A stretch of 64,000 nucleotides of DNA from positions 62,001-126,000 of the forward strand of contig NZ_BRLB01000013.1 in the NCBI RefSeq assembly GCF_027923465.1, in the 5' to 3' direction. The notes under the pieces are model-generated. The model saw only the letters and a list, made by a program, of their open reading frames with translations, was not told the origin of the DNA and searched no databases. Position 1 is the stretch's first letter. The number at the start of each line of letters is the position of its first letter. Both the position numbers and the translations under genes were made by a program. This document shows, piece after piece, positions 42,379 to 52,534 of the stretch. This DNA is from Vallitalea longa. GTDB taxonomy: Bacteria > Bacillota > Clostridia > Lachnospirales > Vallitaleaceae.

Positions 42379-44997
42379 ATGAGCAAGAAATATGTTTATA
42401 TGTTTAGTGAAGCTGATGCATCAATGAAAAACCTTCTTGGTGGAAAAGGCGCTAACTTAGCAGAAATGACTAAGCTTGGTTTACCAATTCCTCAAGGATT
42501 TACTGTTTCAACTGAAGCTTGTATTAATTATTATGACAATGGTGAAAAAATATCAGATGAGATAAAAAAACAAATTGAAGATGCTTTAGTAAAAGTTGAA
42601 GAGATTAATAATAAAAAATTTGGTGACAATAGCCAACCATTATTAGTATCTGTTCGTTCAGGAGCTAGAGTTTCTATGCCTGGTATGATGGACACAGTAC
42701 TTAACTTAGGTCTAAATGATGTATCTGTAGAAGGATTCGCAAAAGCTACAGACAATGCAAGATTTGCATACGATTCTTATAGAAGATTTATTCAAATGTT
42801 CTCAGACGTTGTTAAAGGTCTACCAAAATCAAAATTCGAAAGAGTTCTAGATGATATCAAAAAAGAAAAAGGATATGCAAGTGACCTTGATTTAACAGCT
42901 GATGATCTAAAAGACGTTATCGCTGCATTCAAAGATTTATATAAAGAACAATTAGGTGAAGCATTCCCACAAAACCCAGAAGAACAATTAATGGCAGCTG
43001 TAGAGGCAGTATTTGGTTCATGGAATAATGAACGTGCTATCATTTATAGAAGAATGAATGATATTCCAGGTAACTGGGGAACAGCTGTTAATGTTCAAAC
43101 AATGGTATTTGGTAACATGGGTGAAAGTTCAGGAACAGGAGTTGCTTTCACAAGAAATCCTGCAACTGGTGAAGCAGGAATTTATGGAGAATACTTATTA
43201 AATGCACAAGGTGAAGACGTTGTTGCTGGTATTAGAACTCCAGAACCTATAACAAGACTTGAACAAGATATGCCAAAAGTATATAAACAATTCATGGAAA
43301 TCGCTACTAACTTAGAAAATCATTACAAAGATATGCAAGATATGGAATTCACTATTGAAAATGGTAAATTATATTTCTTACAAACACGTAATGGTAAGAG
43401 AACAGCAGCTGCTGCATTAAAAATAGCTGTTGATTTAGTAGATGAAGGATTACTTACTAAAAAAGAAGCTTTAATGAAAGTTGAACCAAAACAACTTGAT
43501 CAAATACTTCATCCTAACTTCGATCCAGCTGCTCTAAAAGCAGGAAACGTAGTTGCTAAAGGTTTACCAGCATCTCCAGGTGCTGCAGCAGGTAAGGTAT
43601 ACTTTACAGCAGAAGATGCTGCTGAAGCTGCTAAGAGAAATGAAAGAGTTGTATTAGTTAGACTTGAAACTTCACCAGAAGATATCGAAGGTATGTATGC
43701 TTCAGAAGGTATCTTAACTGTTCGTGGTGGAATGACATCACATGCTGCTGTTGTTGCACGTGGAATGGGTACATGTTGTGTATCTGGTTGTGGAGACATT
43801 ACAATTGATGAAGAAAAGAAAGTATTTACTGTTGCTGGACAAACTGTCAAAGAAGGAGATTATATCTCATTAGACGGTTCAACTGGTAATATTTATATTG
43901 AAGATATTAAGACTATAGAACCTGAAATATCAGGTGATTTCGCTAAGTTCATGTCATGGGCTGACGAAACAAGAACATTAAAAGTAAGAACTAATGCTGA
44001 TACTCCAAGAGACGCAAGAAAAGCTGTAGAATTCGGAGCTGAAGGTATTGGACTTTGTCGTACAGAGCATATGTTCTTTGAAGAAGACAGAATCGCAAAA
44101 ATGAGAAAAATGATCGTTGCTAAAGAAGTAGAAGAAAGAAAAGCTGCTTTAAAAGAATTATTACCAATTCAAAAAGCTGACTTCAAAGGTATGTATGAAG
44201 CGTTAAAAGGAAGACCAATGACTGTACGTCTTCTTGATCCACCACTTCATGAATTCTTACCTCATGATACTGAAGATATCGAAGCTCTAGCAAAAGATAT
44301 GGGTATCACTTTTGAAACATTAAAAGCTACAGTTGATTCATTACATGAATTCAACCCAATGCTTGGTCATAGAGGCTGTCGTTTAGCTGTAACATATCCT
44401 GAAATAGCTGAAATGCAAGCAACAGCTATTGTTGAAGCTGCTATTGAAGTTAAGAAAGAACAAGGATATGATATCGTTCCTGAGATTATGATTCCTTTAG
44501 TAGGAGAAGTAAAAGAGCTAGCTTACGTTAAAGATATAGTAGTAAAAGCTGTTGATGCTGTAATAGCTGAAGCTGGTTCTGATATGAAATACAAAGTTGG
44601 TACTATGATTGAAATACCTCGTGCTGCATTAACTGCTGACGCAATTGCTAAAGAGGCTGAATTCTTCTCATTTGGTACTAATGACTTAACTCAAATGACA
44701 TTTGGATTCTCTCGTGATGATGCTGGTGCATTCTTAGAAGATTACTACACTAAGGGAGTATTCGAATCAGATCCATTCGCTAGATTAGATCAAACTGGAG
44801 TTGGTCAATTAGTGAAGATGGCAGCTGAAAAAGGTAAAGCAACAAGACCTGACATTAAATTAGGAATCTGTGGAGAACATGGTGGAGATCCTGCTTCAAT
44901 TGAATTCTGTCATAATGTAGGATTGAATTATGTATCTTGTTCACCATTTAGAGTACCTATCGCTCGTTTAGCTGCTGCTCAAGCTGCTTTAAAATAA
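42379..44997 (+). CDS. ppdK: Pyruvate, phosphate dikinase
   Basis: An 872-residue PPDK that interconverts pyruvate + ATP + Pi with PEP + AMP + PPi. The N-terminal ATP-grasp nucleotide domain (with GGKGANLAEM) is followed by the phospho-histidine domain with H455 in GGMTSHAAVVARG, and the C-terminal PEP-binding barrel has GICGEHGGDP with its catalytic Cys. Length and His position match the C. symbiosum enzyme. The gene has a more regular codon choice than its neighbours, as expected for an abundant glycolytic enzyme. GGAGG precedes ATG 42379. The usual DUF299 regulator is not in this window. Confidence 0.97.
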   Translation: MSKKYVYMFSEADASMKNLLGGKGANLAEMTKLGLPIPQGFTVSTEACINYYDNGEKISDEIKKQIEDALVKVEEINNKKFGDNSQPLLVSVRSGARVSMPGMMDTVLNLGLNDVSVEGFAKATDNARFAYDSYRRFIQMFSDVVKGLPKSKFERVLDDIKKEKGYASDLDLTADDLKDVIAAFKDLYKEQLGEAFPQNPEEQLMAAVEAVFGSWNNERAIIYRRMNDIPGNWGTAVNVQTMVFGNMGESSGTGVAFTRNPATGEAGIYGEYLLNAQGEDVVAGIRTPEPITRLEQDMPKVYKQFMEIATNLENHYKDMQDMEFTIENGKLYFLQTRNGKRTAAAALKIAVDLVDEGLLTKKEALMKVEPKQLDQILHPNFDPAALKAGNVVAKGLPASPGAAAGKVYFTAEDAAEAAKRNERVVLVRLETSPEDIEGMYASEGILTVRGGMTSHAAVVARGMGTCCVSGCGDITIDEEKKVFTVAGQTVKEGDYISLDGSTGNIYIEDIKTIEPEISGDFAKFMSWADETRTLKVRTNADTPRDARKAVEFGAEGIGLCRTEHMFFEEDRIAKMRKMIVAKEVEERKAALKELLPIQKADFKGMYEALKGRPMTVRLLDPPLHEFLPHDTEDIEALAKDMGITFETLKATVDSLHEFNPMLGHRGCRLAVTYPEIAEMQATAIVEAAIEVKKEQGYDIVPEIMIPLVGEVKELAYVKDIVVKAVDAVIAEAGSDMKYKVGTMIEIPRAALTADAIAKEAEFFSFGTNDLTQMTFGFSRDDAGAFLEDYYTKGVFESDPFARLDQTGVGQLVKMAAEKGKATRPDIKLGICGEHGGDPASIEFCHNVGLNYVSCSPFRVPIARLAAAQAALK

Positions 44998-45021
44998 TAT
45001 GTGAATAGATAACATTTAATT

Positions 45022-45052
45022 AAAACCGTCAGTTGTTTCTGGCGGTTTTTTG
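45022..45052 (+). terminator. Terminator after ppdK
   Basis: AAAACCGTCAG-ttgttt-CTGGCGGTTTT with one G-U pair and a T-run. Confidence 0.9.
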
Positions 45053-45236
45053 TGATATAGTGAAAATATTCGTTTGGAAAGTAAATAAAGGTAATGTTGA
45101 TGATTAAATAAATTTACTCAGTTAAGGATAAATAAGTTATACTAGGTGTAAGATATTTTTGGAATTGCAAATATTTACGAAATAAAATATGGTTAAGGAT
45201 TTTTAATATATGAATAACAATTGAGGTGATAGTTTT

Positions 45237-46661
45237 ATGGATATGAAGATGGTGTTAGCTCCTATTTTAGGTGCTGGAATAGGGTATTCTACTAATTGGA
45301 TTGCGATTAAGATGTTATTTAGACCTTATACGGAAAAAAGGGTGATGGGTATAAAATTACCTTTTACACCTGGTTTAATACCAAAGGAGAGAGATAGAGT
45401 AGCAAAATCAATAGGGCAGGTCATTGAGGAATATTTATTAACAGATAAAATAATAATTAATGAAATGCTTGAAGATAAGGCTAAAAAACATGTTTTGGAG
45501 TTAGTTAATGATAATATCTATACTAGTAAAGGAAACATCAATTTAAATAGTTTTATTGCAGATAATGATAATAATTTTATAGTAAATCGAATTGCAGATA
45601 TCATAGGAAATAGATTGTTGGATTTATTAAATGAAGAGAACACCAAAAATAAGATACAACAATTAATAAGTAGCAGAATAAGTAATAGTTTAAGAGAGAT
45701 AGATATTATAGATTTAATTAGTGAAGAGCAATTAAATGATAAGTATAACGACATAATCAATAATAATGTAAAAGATATGATAAGTAGTTTTTTATCAGAA
45801 AAAATGAGTGATGGCAACTGTATATGTGATATTATTGATGTTGAAATGATTAATAGAATAAAAGGTATGATAATAAATTATATAGATAGTATAACAGATG
45901 ATATAAAAATATTTGAAAATGAGAGATTGAAGCAAAGAGTTGTTGAGCTTATTGATTCGACTATAAAAGAAAAAGTAGGGGCATTGGGAGCTATGTTTGT
46001 AAACGGTGAGAGTGTTTATAACACGATTGCTGAAAAAACAAAAGAAAAGCTTCAAGATATAGAAATTAAAGAAGAGATCAATACATTTATTAATAGCAAA
46101 ATCGATGAGGTAACTAATAGGCCAATAGAAGAAATTATGACTAGTGAATCAAGAGAAGAATTGATATCATATCTGGCATGTTATTTTACTGGGATACTAT
46201 CAGAAGTTAATATAATTGATATCATTTCTTTAAATGATCTTGATTTATATAGTTTTCTTGAAAAAGTTACTGGTAATGATGTAGAAGATAAAATTAATAA
46301 TCTAGTTGCTGATAATTATGAAAAGATTATTAATGATGATAAGACAAGTGGCAATATTAATAATTTTATAGTTGAAATTATTAACAAAATGATAACAAGT
46401 GATATTTCTGTAAGCATTGCTGAGAAGCAACAATTAGATGCTTTTATAGTTGATAAATATACCCAATTGGTTAATAATAATATGACTAAATTAATGAAAG
46501 ACATAAAATTAAGTTCAATTATTGAAAGACAACTCAACCAATTTGATATAAAAATGTTAGAAGATATAATCATTTCCATAGCTAAAAAGGAATTAAATGC
46601 CATTACATTATTAGGAGGATTATTAGGGTTTGTAATCACATTTCTAGCTGTTTTGTTATAG
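45237..46661 (+). CDS. DUF445 family membrane protein
   Basis: A 474-residue DUF445 (YheB-like) protein. The N-terminal membrane segment and signature GAGIGYSTNWIAIKMLFRP, followed by KLPFTPGLIPKERDRVAKSIGQVI, identify the family. A long helical middle part (about 70-440) is rich in Asn, Ile and Lys, and a C-terminal membrane helix (TLLGGLLGFVITFLAVLL) ends the protein. Members are found in spore-formers and may be involved in envelope or spore-coat functions; the role is not established. The start ATG 45237 has GAGGTGAT upstream. Confidence 0.85.
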   Translation: MDMKMVLAPILGAGIGYSTNWIAIKMLFRPYTEKRVMGIKLPFTPGLIPKERDRVAKSIGQVIEEYLLTDKIIINEMLEDKAKKHVLELVNDNIYTSKGNINLNSFIADNDNNFIVNRIADIIGNRLLDLLNEENTKNKIQQLISSRISNSLREIDIIDLISEEQLNDKYNDIINNNVKDMISSFLSEKMSDGNCICDIIDVEMINRIKGMIINYIDSITDDIKIFENERLKQRVVELIDSTIKEKVGALGAMFVNGESVYNTIAEKTKEKLQDIEIKEEINTFINSKIDEVTNRPIEEIMTSESREELISYLACYFTGILSEVNIIDIISLNDLDLYSFLEKVTGNDVEDKINNLVADNYEKIINDDKTSGNINNFIVEIINKMITSDISVSIAEKQQLDAFIVDKYTQLVNNNMTKLMKDIKLSSIIERQLNQFDIKMLEDIIISIAKKELNAITLLGGLLGFVITFLAVLL

Positions 46662-46694
46662 TGTTAAAAAGGTGTTAAATTTATTAAAAACATA

Positions 46695-46747
46695 TTGACT
46701 TTTTACAATATCTACGATATAATTAACAAAAGTGATAATCATTATCA
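46695..46747 (+). promoter_or_regulatory. feoA promoter with 7-1-7 Fur box
   Basis: TTGACT (46695-46700), a 17-base spacer and TATAAT (46718-46723). The Fur box TGATAATCATTATCA (46733-46747) is a perfect 7-1-7 palindrome lying just after the -10, so Fe-loaded Fur would block transcription start. It explains iron control of feoAB. Confidence 0.88.
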
Positions 46748-46768
46748 TTCGAATTGGAGTTGATATAT

Positions 46769-47032
46769 ATGACTTTAGATGAAGGTAAAAACAAAGAAAT
46801 TTTTATCGTAGATGATATTAAGCAAAATAAAAAAATGAAAAAACGTCTTCAAGATATGGGATTGACAAAGGGAACTAGCATCAAGATTTTATCAAATAAT
46901 ACAGGCGGTTCATTTATTCTTAATATAAGAGGTTCAAGAGTAGTAATTGGTAAGACAGTAGCAGAAAAAATATATGTTCAACCAAGCAAACATAAAGTAT
47001 TTAATTTGAATGCCGTTGGCAATGCATGTTAA
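46769..47032 (+). CDS. feoA: FeoA-like ferrous iron transport accessory protein
   Basis: An 87-residue FeoA with an SH3-like barrel: KKRLQDMGLTKGTSIKILSN and SFILNIRGSRVVIGKTVAEKI are family hallmarks. FeoA modulates the FeoB transporter from the cytoplasm. ATG 46769 follows GGAG by 9 bases; the TTG at 46754 overlaps this site. The upstream Fur box shows iron control. FeoB follows after a hairpin. Confidence 0.88.
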   Translation: MTLDEGKNKEIFIVDDIKQNKKMKKRLQDMGLTKGTSIKILSNNTGGSFILNIRGSRVVIGKTVAEKIYVQPSKHKVFNLNAVGNAC

Positions 47033-47107
47033 TATGAAAATTGAATTATAACGAAATAGATTACCATAATCATAAAATTGGTAATATGATAATCTTAAAT
47101 AGTCTAT

Positions 47108-47133
47108 AAAGATACTTTAATAAGTGTCTTTTT
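47108..47133 (+). terminator. Hairpin/terminator between feoA and feoB
   Basis: AAAGATACTT-taat-AAGTGTCTTT, one G-U pair, followed by T's. It lies in the 127-base gap before feoB and may lower feoB relative to feoA. Confidence 0.65.
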
Positions 47134-47159
47134 GTATGTTTGCAGAAAGGGATATGTCA

Positions 47160-49139
47160 ATGAACGATAATATAAAAGTTGCTTTCGTAGGTAATCCTAA
47201 TTGTGGTAAGACTACCTTATTTAATGCATATACAGGTGCTAAACATAAAGTTGGAAATTGGCCTGGAGTAACAGTTGAAAAAAAAGAAGGAACTATAACA
47301 TATGGTGATAATAAAATAACACTTGTTGACTTACCTGGAATATATAGTATATCACCTTATTCCATGGAAGAAATTCTTACAAGAGAATATATAATAGAAG
47401 ATGACCCAGATGTAGTTGTCAATATTGTAGATGCATCAAACCTAGAAAGAAATCTGTATCTGACTTTACAGCTTATAGAGCTTGGAAAACCAGTTATAAT
47501 AGCACTTAATATGATGGATGTTGCAAAAAGCAGAGGATTTGTTATTGACAAGAAAAAATTATCTAAGCAGCTGAATGTTTCTGTAGTGGAAGTGGTAGCC
47601 ACTAAAAAAATGGGTCTAGATGATCTATTACAACAGATCATAGAGGTTTCTAATGAAAAAGAACAGTATAAGCCTATTGAGTTGGATTATGGTAATGAAA
47701 TAGAACAGCATTTAATCAAAATAGAAAATGAGCTCAAGCTACAAAATGTTGATGAGAATATTTTAAGATGGTATTCATTAAAGATAGTTGAAAATGATAG
47801 TGAAATAATAAATAAATTGAATATAGTAGATAAATGTAATTATGAAGAAGAAATAGCTAAGATTAAATATGACTATATTACAAATTTTATTAGTAACGTA
47901 CTCGTTAATTCTTTAGATGAAGACGAAACGTTCTCAGATAAGATTGATAAGATAGTTACTAACAAGTGGGCTGGACTTCCAATATTTATGGCTATGATGT
48001 TACTTGTGTTTGCTTTTACTTTTGAAGTTGGAAATTATTTAGCTAGCTTGTTAAGTGGTGTATTTCAGATATTAAGTGGTTGTATTACGGATTTATTGAC
48101 TTCTGCTAGTGCAGCTGATTGGCTCATATCGTTAATAGTTGATGGGATCATTGGAGGGGTTGGTGGAATATTAGTATTCCTACCTAATATTGCATGTTTG
48201 TTCTTAGCGATATCAATATTAGAAGATAGTGGGTATATGGCTAGAGTAGCCCTTATAATGGATAAATTCATGAGAAAATTAGGACTTAGCGGAAAAGCAT
48301 TTATTCCTATGATTCTTGGTTTTGGATGTTCGGTACCTGCTATTATGACAGCAAGAACTTTAGAAGATGAACGTGATAGGTTAATAACTATATTAATAAC
48401 TCCTTTTATGTCTTGTAGCGCTAGATTACCAATCTATATATTGTTTTCAAATATTTTTTTCCCAGGCAATGAGATACTAATAGCATTTTCATTATATTTG
48501 CTTGGTGTTATTGTAGCTGTGTTTGTAGCAATTGTATTCAAGAAAACCATATCAAAAGGTAAGACTGCTCCGTTGATATTGGAATTACCTGCATATAAGA
48601 AACCTGCTCCAAGAACGATATTTATATTTGTTTGGGAGAAAGTTAAAGGGTATATAGTTAAGGCTGGAACAATTATTTTTGTAGCATCTATAATAATCTG
48701 GTTCTTATTAGAATTCAATTTATCAGGTAAAACAGATATAACTACAAGTTTAGGGGCATCAATAGGACAATTTATAGCACCAGTATTCAATCCATTGGGA
48801 TTCGGTAATTGGCAAGCAGCTTTATCATTGATTGCAGGTATAATGGGCAAAGAGATTGTAGTGAGTACAATGTCTGTCATATATGGAATAGGAGATGTAG
48901 TATCTGACGGTAATATGCTAGCGTTATCTACTCAATTAAAATCTGCTGGTTTCACTCAACTCAGTGCATATGCATTTATGGTATTTTCTTTACTATATAC
49001 GCCATGTGTTGCTACTTTAGGAGTAATTAAAAAAGAAACTAATAGTTGGAAATGGACGATATTCTCGTTTGTATATCAATTAGTGGTAGCATGGGTAGTT
49101 GCTACTGTTGTATATCAGATAGGAAATCTTATTATCTAA
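47160..49139 (+). CDS. feoB: Ferrous iron transport protein B
   Basis: A 659-residue FeoB. The N-terminal G domain has G1 GNPNCGKT (11-18), DLPG and NMMD, followed by the helical GDI-like domain (about 170-260). About 9-11 membrane segments with the two Gate motifs (FIPMILGFGCSVPAIMTART, ITPFMSCSARLPIYI) follow. It imports Fe(II). I chose ATG 47160 because AAAGGG (47146-47151) is 8 bases upstream; ATG 47154 is too close and the frame further upstream runs through the attenuator hairpin. The operon is under Fur control. Confidence 0.96.
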   Translation: MNDNIKVAFVGNPNCGKTTLFNAYTGAKHKVGNWPGVTVEKKEGTITYGDNKITLVDLPGIYSISPYSMEEILTREYIIEDDPDVVVNIVDASNLERNLYLTLQLIELGKPVIIALNMMDVAKSRGFVIDKKKLSKQLNVSVVEVVATKKMGLDDLLQQIIEVSNEKEQYKPIELDYGNEIEQHLIKIENELKLQNVDENILRWYSLKIVENDSEIINKLNIVDKCNYEEEIAKIKYDYITNFISNVLVNSLDEDETFSDKIDKIVTNKWAGLPIFMAMMLLVFAFTFEVGNYLASLLSGVFQILSGCITDLLTSASAADWLISLIVDGIIGGVGGILVFLPNIACLFLAISILEDSGYMARVALIMDKFMRKLGLSGKAFIPMILGFGCSVPAIMTARTLEDERDRLITILITPFMSCSARLPIYILFSNIFFPGNEILIAFSLYLLGVIVAVFVAIVFKKTISKGKTAPLILELPAYKKPAPRTIFIFVWEKVKGYIVKAGTIIFVASIIIWFLLEFNLSGKTDITTSLGASIGQFIAPVFNPLGFGNWQAALSLIAGIMGKEIVVSTMSVIYGIGDVVSDGNMLALSTQLKSAGFTQLSAYAFMVFSLLYTPCVATLGVIKKETNSWKWTIFSFVYQLVVAWVVATVVYQIGNLII

Positions 49140-49248
49140 ACCTAATAGAGCCTGCTATAAAGTGTTTTTGATAAGATTATATGATTTCTAACCGAATATA
49201 ATAAAAATAAAGAGTTTTATAAACTATATAATAGAATATAATAAAATG

Positions 49249-49275
49249 GAATAGTCTAATGATTATTCTTTTTTT
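49249..49275 (+). terminator. Terminator after feoB
   Basis: GAATAGTC-taat-GATTATTC with one G-U pair and a T7 run. Confidence 0.75.
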
Positions 49276-49279
49276 ATTA

Positions 49280-49340
49280 AATAGGAAAGTTCTACTTTCT
49301 ATTTTCATTGAAATCTTTTATGAGGCATAACCTCTTTGTT
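49280..49340 (+). repeat. 60-base dispersed repeat, copy B
   Basis: Second copy of the element at 11,847-11,906, 37 kb away, with a small number of substitutions and one indel. Again it starts a few bases after the T-run of a terminator. The rest of the gap to 49,480 holds no clear promoter. Confidence 0.7.
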
Positions 49341-49480
49341 ATAATTAGATATATTTCGATGATAAAAGAAAAAACTCCTAAATAAGAGGATTTTGATAAA
49401 AAATGCAGTATATAATAATTATAATACCTTTTAAATTGAAGGAAGACAGATAGTCATACTTAAGAAAGGGAGTTTTGTAT

Positions 49481-50491
49481 TTGGGTTGTTTAAGAATTGA
49501 ACAGGAAAAATTAGAAGATAGAATATTAAATGAATATGCTATGAAAAGTAAAGATACAAGAGGTAGAAAAGTTGAAGAAAGCCCATGCGATATAAGAACA
49601 GAGTATCAAAGGGATAGAGATAGAATAATGCATTCAAAAGCTTTTAGAAGATTAAAACATAAAACTCAAGTCTTCATATCTCCAGAAGGAGACCATTATA
49701 GAACGAGATTGACACATACTTTGGAAGTTGCACAGATTTCAAGAACTGTTGCTAGAGCCCTTAGACTTAATGAAGACTTAACTGAAGCAATAGCATTAGG
49801 TCATGATTTAGGTCATACTCCTTTTGGACATTCAGGAGAATATGCTCTTAATAAAGTATGTACATATGGTTTTAAACATAATGAGCAAAGTATTCGGGTT
49901 GTGGAGAAATTAGAGCAGAAGGGTAAGGGACTTAATCTAACATGGGAAGTGAAAGATGGGATACTTAATCATCCTACTGCAGGAAAACCTAGTACTCTCG
50001 AAGGGAAAATAGTAAGGTTGTCTGACAAAATAGCGTATATAAATCATGATATTGATGATGCAATAAGAGCTAAGATTCTCAGTGAAAAGGATTTGCCGAA
50101 AGAATATACGGATGTCTTGGGTATATCATTTAGAGCTAGAATAAATAATATGATACATGATATTGTTAGAAACAGTATGAATAAAAATGACATCATCATG
50201 AGTGAGGATATGGAAATTGCCATGAACAAATTACGTAAGTTCATGTTTGCTAATGTATATGTTGGTTCAAAAGCCAAGGAACATGAAATAAAAGCTAAAA
50301 ACATGCTAAAGCAATTATACGAATACTTTATTGTTAATAGTGACCTCTTACCTATGGAATATAAAAATATGATTATAGACGATGAGCCTCTAGAAAGAGT
50401 GGTTTGTGATTATGTAGCAGGAATGACTGATAGATATTCCATAAATATTTTCTCAAAACTTTTTATTCCTTCATCGTGGAAAGAATTATGA
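49481..50491 (+). CDS. Deoxyguanosinetriphosphate triphosphohydrolase-like protein
   Basis: A 336-residue HD-domain dNTPase. HRTRLTHTLEVAQISRTVARAL and IALGHDLGHTPFGHSGE carry the HD metal site (H..HD..D), and a C-terminal YINHDIDDAIRA region fits the family. It would hydrolyse dGTP or other dNTPs to the nucleoside plus triphosphate. The start TTG 49481 follows AAAGGGAG by 8 bases; the earlier TTG 49475 is too close. It lies upstream of dnaG-rpoD, a common arrangement in Clostridia. Confidence 0.9.
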   Translation: MGCLRIEQEKLEDRILNEYAMKSKDTRGRKVEESPCDIRTEYQRDRDRIMHSKAFRRLKHKTQVFISPEGDHYRTRLTHTLEVAQISRTVARALRLNEDLTEAIALGHDLGHTPFGHSGEYALNKVCTYGFKHNEQSIRVVEKLEQKGKGLNLTWEVKDGILNHPTAGKPSTLEGKIVRLSDKIAYINHDIDDAIRAKILSEKDLPKEYTDVLGISFRARINNMIHDIVRNSMNKNDIIMSEDMEIAMNKLRKFMFANVYVGSKAKEHEIKAKNMLKQLYEYFIVNSDLLPMEYKNMIIDDEPLERVVCDYVAGMTDRYSINIFSKLFIPSSWKEL

Positions 50492-50729
50492 TATATAATA
50501 GATGGAAAAAATTTCCTTTAATGAAATTATATACATTATTTGTAATTAATTTATTTGTAAAGAATGTCAATCATTCTAATAATTTTATAGTTTAATTAAA
50601 CATATTTAACAAAAATAAAATTAATTAAAGGATTATCAAAAAGTATGTCGAAAAATAATAGGTGTGCAAATAACAATACAATATTATAACAATACAATGT
50701 ACAATTAAGGAAATGGAGTTTTTATATAT

Positions 50730-52499
50730 ATGTATTATCCAGAAGAATTAATTGAGGAAATTAGAATTCAAAATGATATTGTAGATGTCATATCATCATA
50801 TGTACAACTTAATAAAAAAGGTAGTACTTATTTCGGATTATGCCCGTTTCATAATGAAAAAACCCCATCATTTTCTGTTAGTAGTGATAAACAAATGTAT
50901 TATTGTTTTGGTTGTGGTGCTGGAGGAAATGTCTATACATTCGTTATGGAATATGAAAACTTTTCTTTTGTTGAAGCGGTTAAATTTTTAGCTGATAGAG
51001 TACATATTACTCTTCCTACAGTACAAGTTTCAGATGAAGTTAAGAAACGAATGGATATGAAACATCAATTAGTAGAAATTAATAAGGCTGCTGCCAGATA
51101 TTTTTACTATCAACTAAAATCAGAAAAAGGAAAAGTCGCATTTGATTATTTACAAAACAGAGGCATTAGTGAAGAAATACTAAAGAAATTTGGATTAGGG
51201 TATTCTAATATTTTTAGAAATGATTTATATAGATATTTAAGTAAAAAATTTGACGATAGGGTACTTTCGTTATCTGGATTATTTGTTCCAGAAAAAAGTA
51301 ATCCAAAAGAATATTTTGATCGATTTTGGAATCGGGTTATGTTTCCTATATTTGATGTTCATAATAGAATTATAGGATTTGGAGGTAGAGTACTTGGTGA
51401 CTTTAATCCGAAGTATCTTAATTCACCGGAAACAAAACTTTTTGATAAGAGGCGTAATCTGTATGGACTTAATTTAGCTCGTTCATCAAGAAAAGAAAAT
51501 ATTATTATAGTTGAAGGATACATGGATGTTATTTCATTATTTCAATCAGGAATAACTAATGTGGTTGCTTCACTTGGAACTGCTTTTACTTCTGAACAAG
51601 CTTCTTTGATTAAGAGATATACAGATAATGTAGTAATATCTTATGATAGTGATTCAGCTGGAATAAAAGCTGCTCTTAGAGCAATACCTATATTGAAGGC
51701 AAAGGGATTATCAGTAAGAGTTCTTAGAGTAAAAGGGTATAAAGATCCAGATGAATTCATAAAAAATAAAGGAAAAGAAGCATTTGAAGATTTAATAGCA
51801 AATGCTACTTCTGGATTTATGTTTGAAGTTGAAGAAATGAATAAAAATTATAATCTAGATGATCCTGAAAGCAAGACAAAATTTCATAAACAGGTAGCAT
51901 ATAAGATTCTGGAGCTAGAAAGTGAAATAGAAAGGGATAATTATATAGATGCTTTAGCAAAAAAATATAATACAAAAAAGTCTTTGTTGGAAAAATTAGT
52001 TGCAGAGACTGGTAAAAATACTGGTATTGTATCTCCAAGGCAAGAAATCAAGAATAATAGAGAAAAGAATAAAAATTCAGAAGATGGTATAATATTAGCC
52101 CAAAAGAGTATATTAACATTAATTGCTAATAATGAAGATATCTATAAGATAGTTAAAAAGCATCTGAAAGTAACGGATTTTCTTGATGATTTCTATAGAA
52201 ATGTCGCTAAAGAAGTTTACCAAGCTTATGAAAAAAATAATAAAGTCGAATATGCCGTTATAATCAATAAGTTTATAGAATTGGATGAACAAAAAAAGGT
52301 TGCTGGCATATTCAATATAAATATTGTTTTTGAGAATAAAATGCAGCTGGAAAAGATAATAAACGAAACTGTAAAATTAATAAAAGCTGCAAGTATTGAT
52401 GCTAGTTCACGTACTGTAAATGATACTAATGAATTACAAAAACTTATTTTAGCCAAAAGAGAATTACAAGGGTTGCATATTTCTCTTAAGGATGGTTAG
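50730..52499 (+). CDS. dnaG: DNA primase
   Basis: A 589-residue DnaG. The CHC2 zinc finger has C38, H41, C59 and C62 (CPFHNEK..CFGCGAGG). The TOPRIM core contains IIVEGYMDVISL and a DSDSAG-type metal site. The C-terminal helicase-binding domain is short and diverged. It synthesises RNA primers for replication. It is followed by rpoD in the classical macromolecular-synthesis operon order; the start ATG 50730 has GGAG 11 bases upstream. Confidence 0.96.
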   Translation: MYYPEELIEEIRIQNDIVDVISSYVQLNKKGSTYFGLCPFHNEKTPSFSVSSDKQMYYCFGCGAGGNVYTFVMEYENFSFVEAVKFLADRVHITLPTVQVSDEVKKRMDMKHQLVEINKAAARYFYYQLKSEKGKVAFDYLQNRGISEEILKKFGLGYSNIFRNDLYRYLSKKFDDRVLSLSGLFVPEKSNPKEYFDRFWNRVMFPIFDVHNRIIGFGGRVLGDFNPKYLNSPETKLFDKRRNLYGLNLARSSRKENIIIVEGYMDVISLFQSGITNVVASLGTAFTSEQASLIKRYTDNVVISYDSDSAGIKAALRAIPILKAKGLSVRVLRVKGYKDPDEFIKNKGKEAFEDLIANATSGFMFEVEEMNKNYNLDDPESKTKFHKQVAYKILELESEIERDNYIDALAKKYNTKKSLLEKLVAETGKNTGIVSPRQEIKNNREKNKNSEDGIILAQKSILTLIANNEDIYKIVKKHLKVTDFLDDFYRNVAKEVYQAYEKNNKVEYAVIINKFIELDEQKKVAGIFNINIVFENKMQLEKIINETVKLIKAASIDASSRTVNDTNELQKLILAKRELQGLHISLKDG

Positions 52500-52534
52500 A
52501 CTAGTAAACACAAGGAAAGGATGGATCCTGCGTT

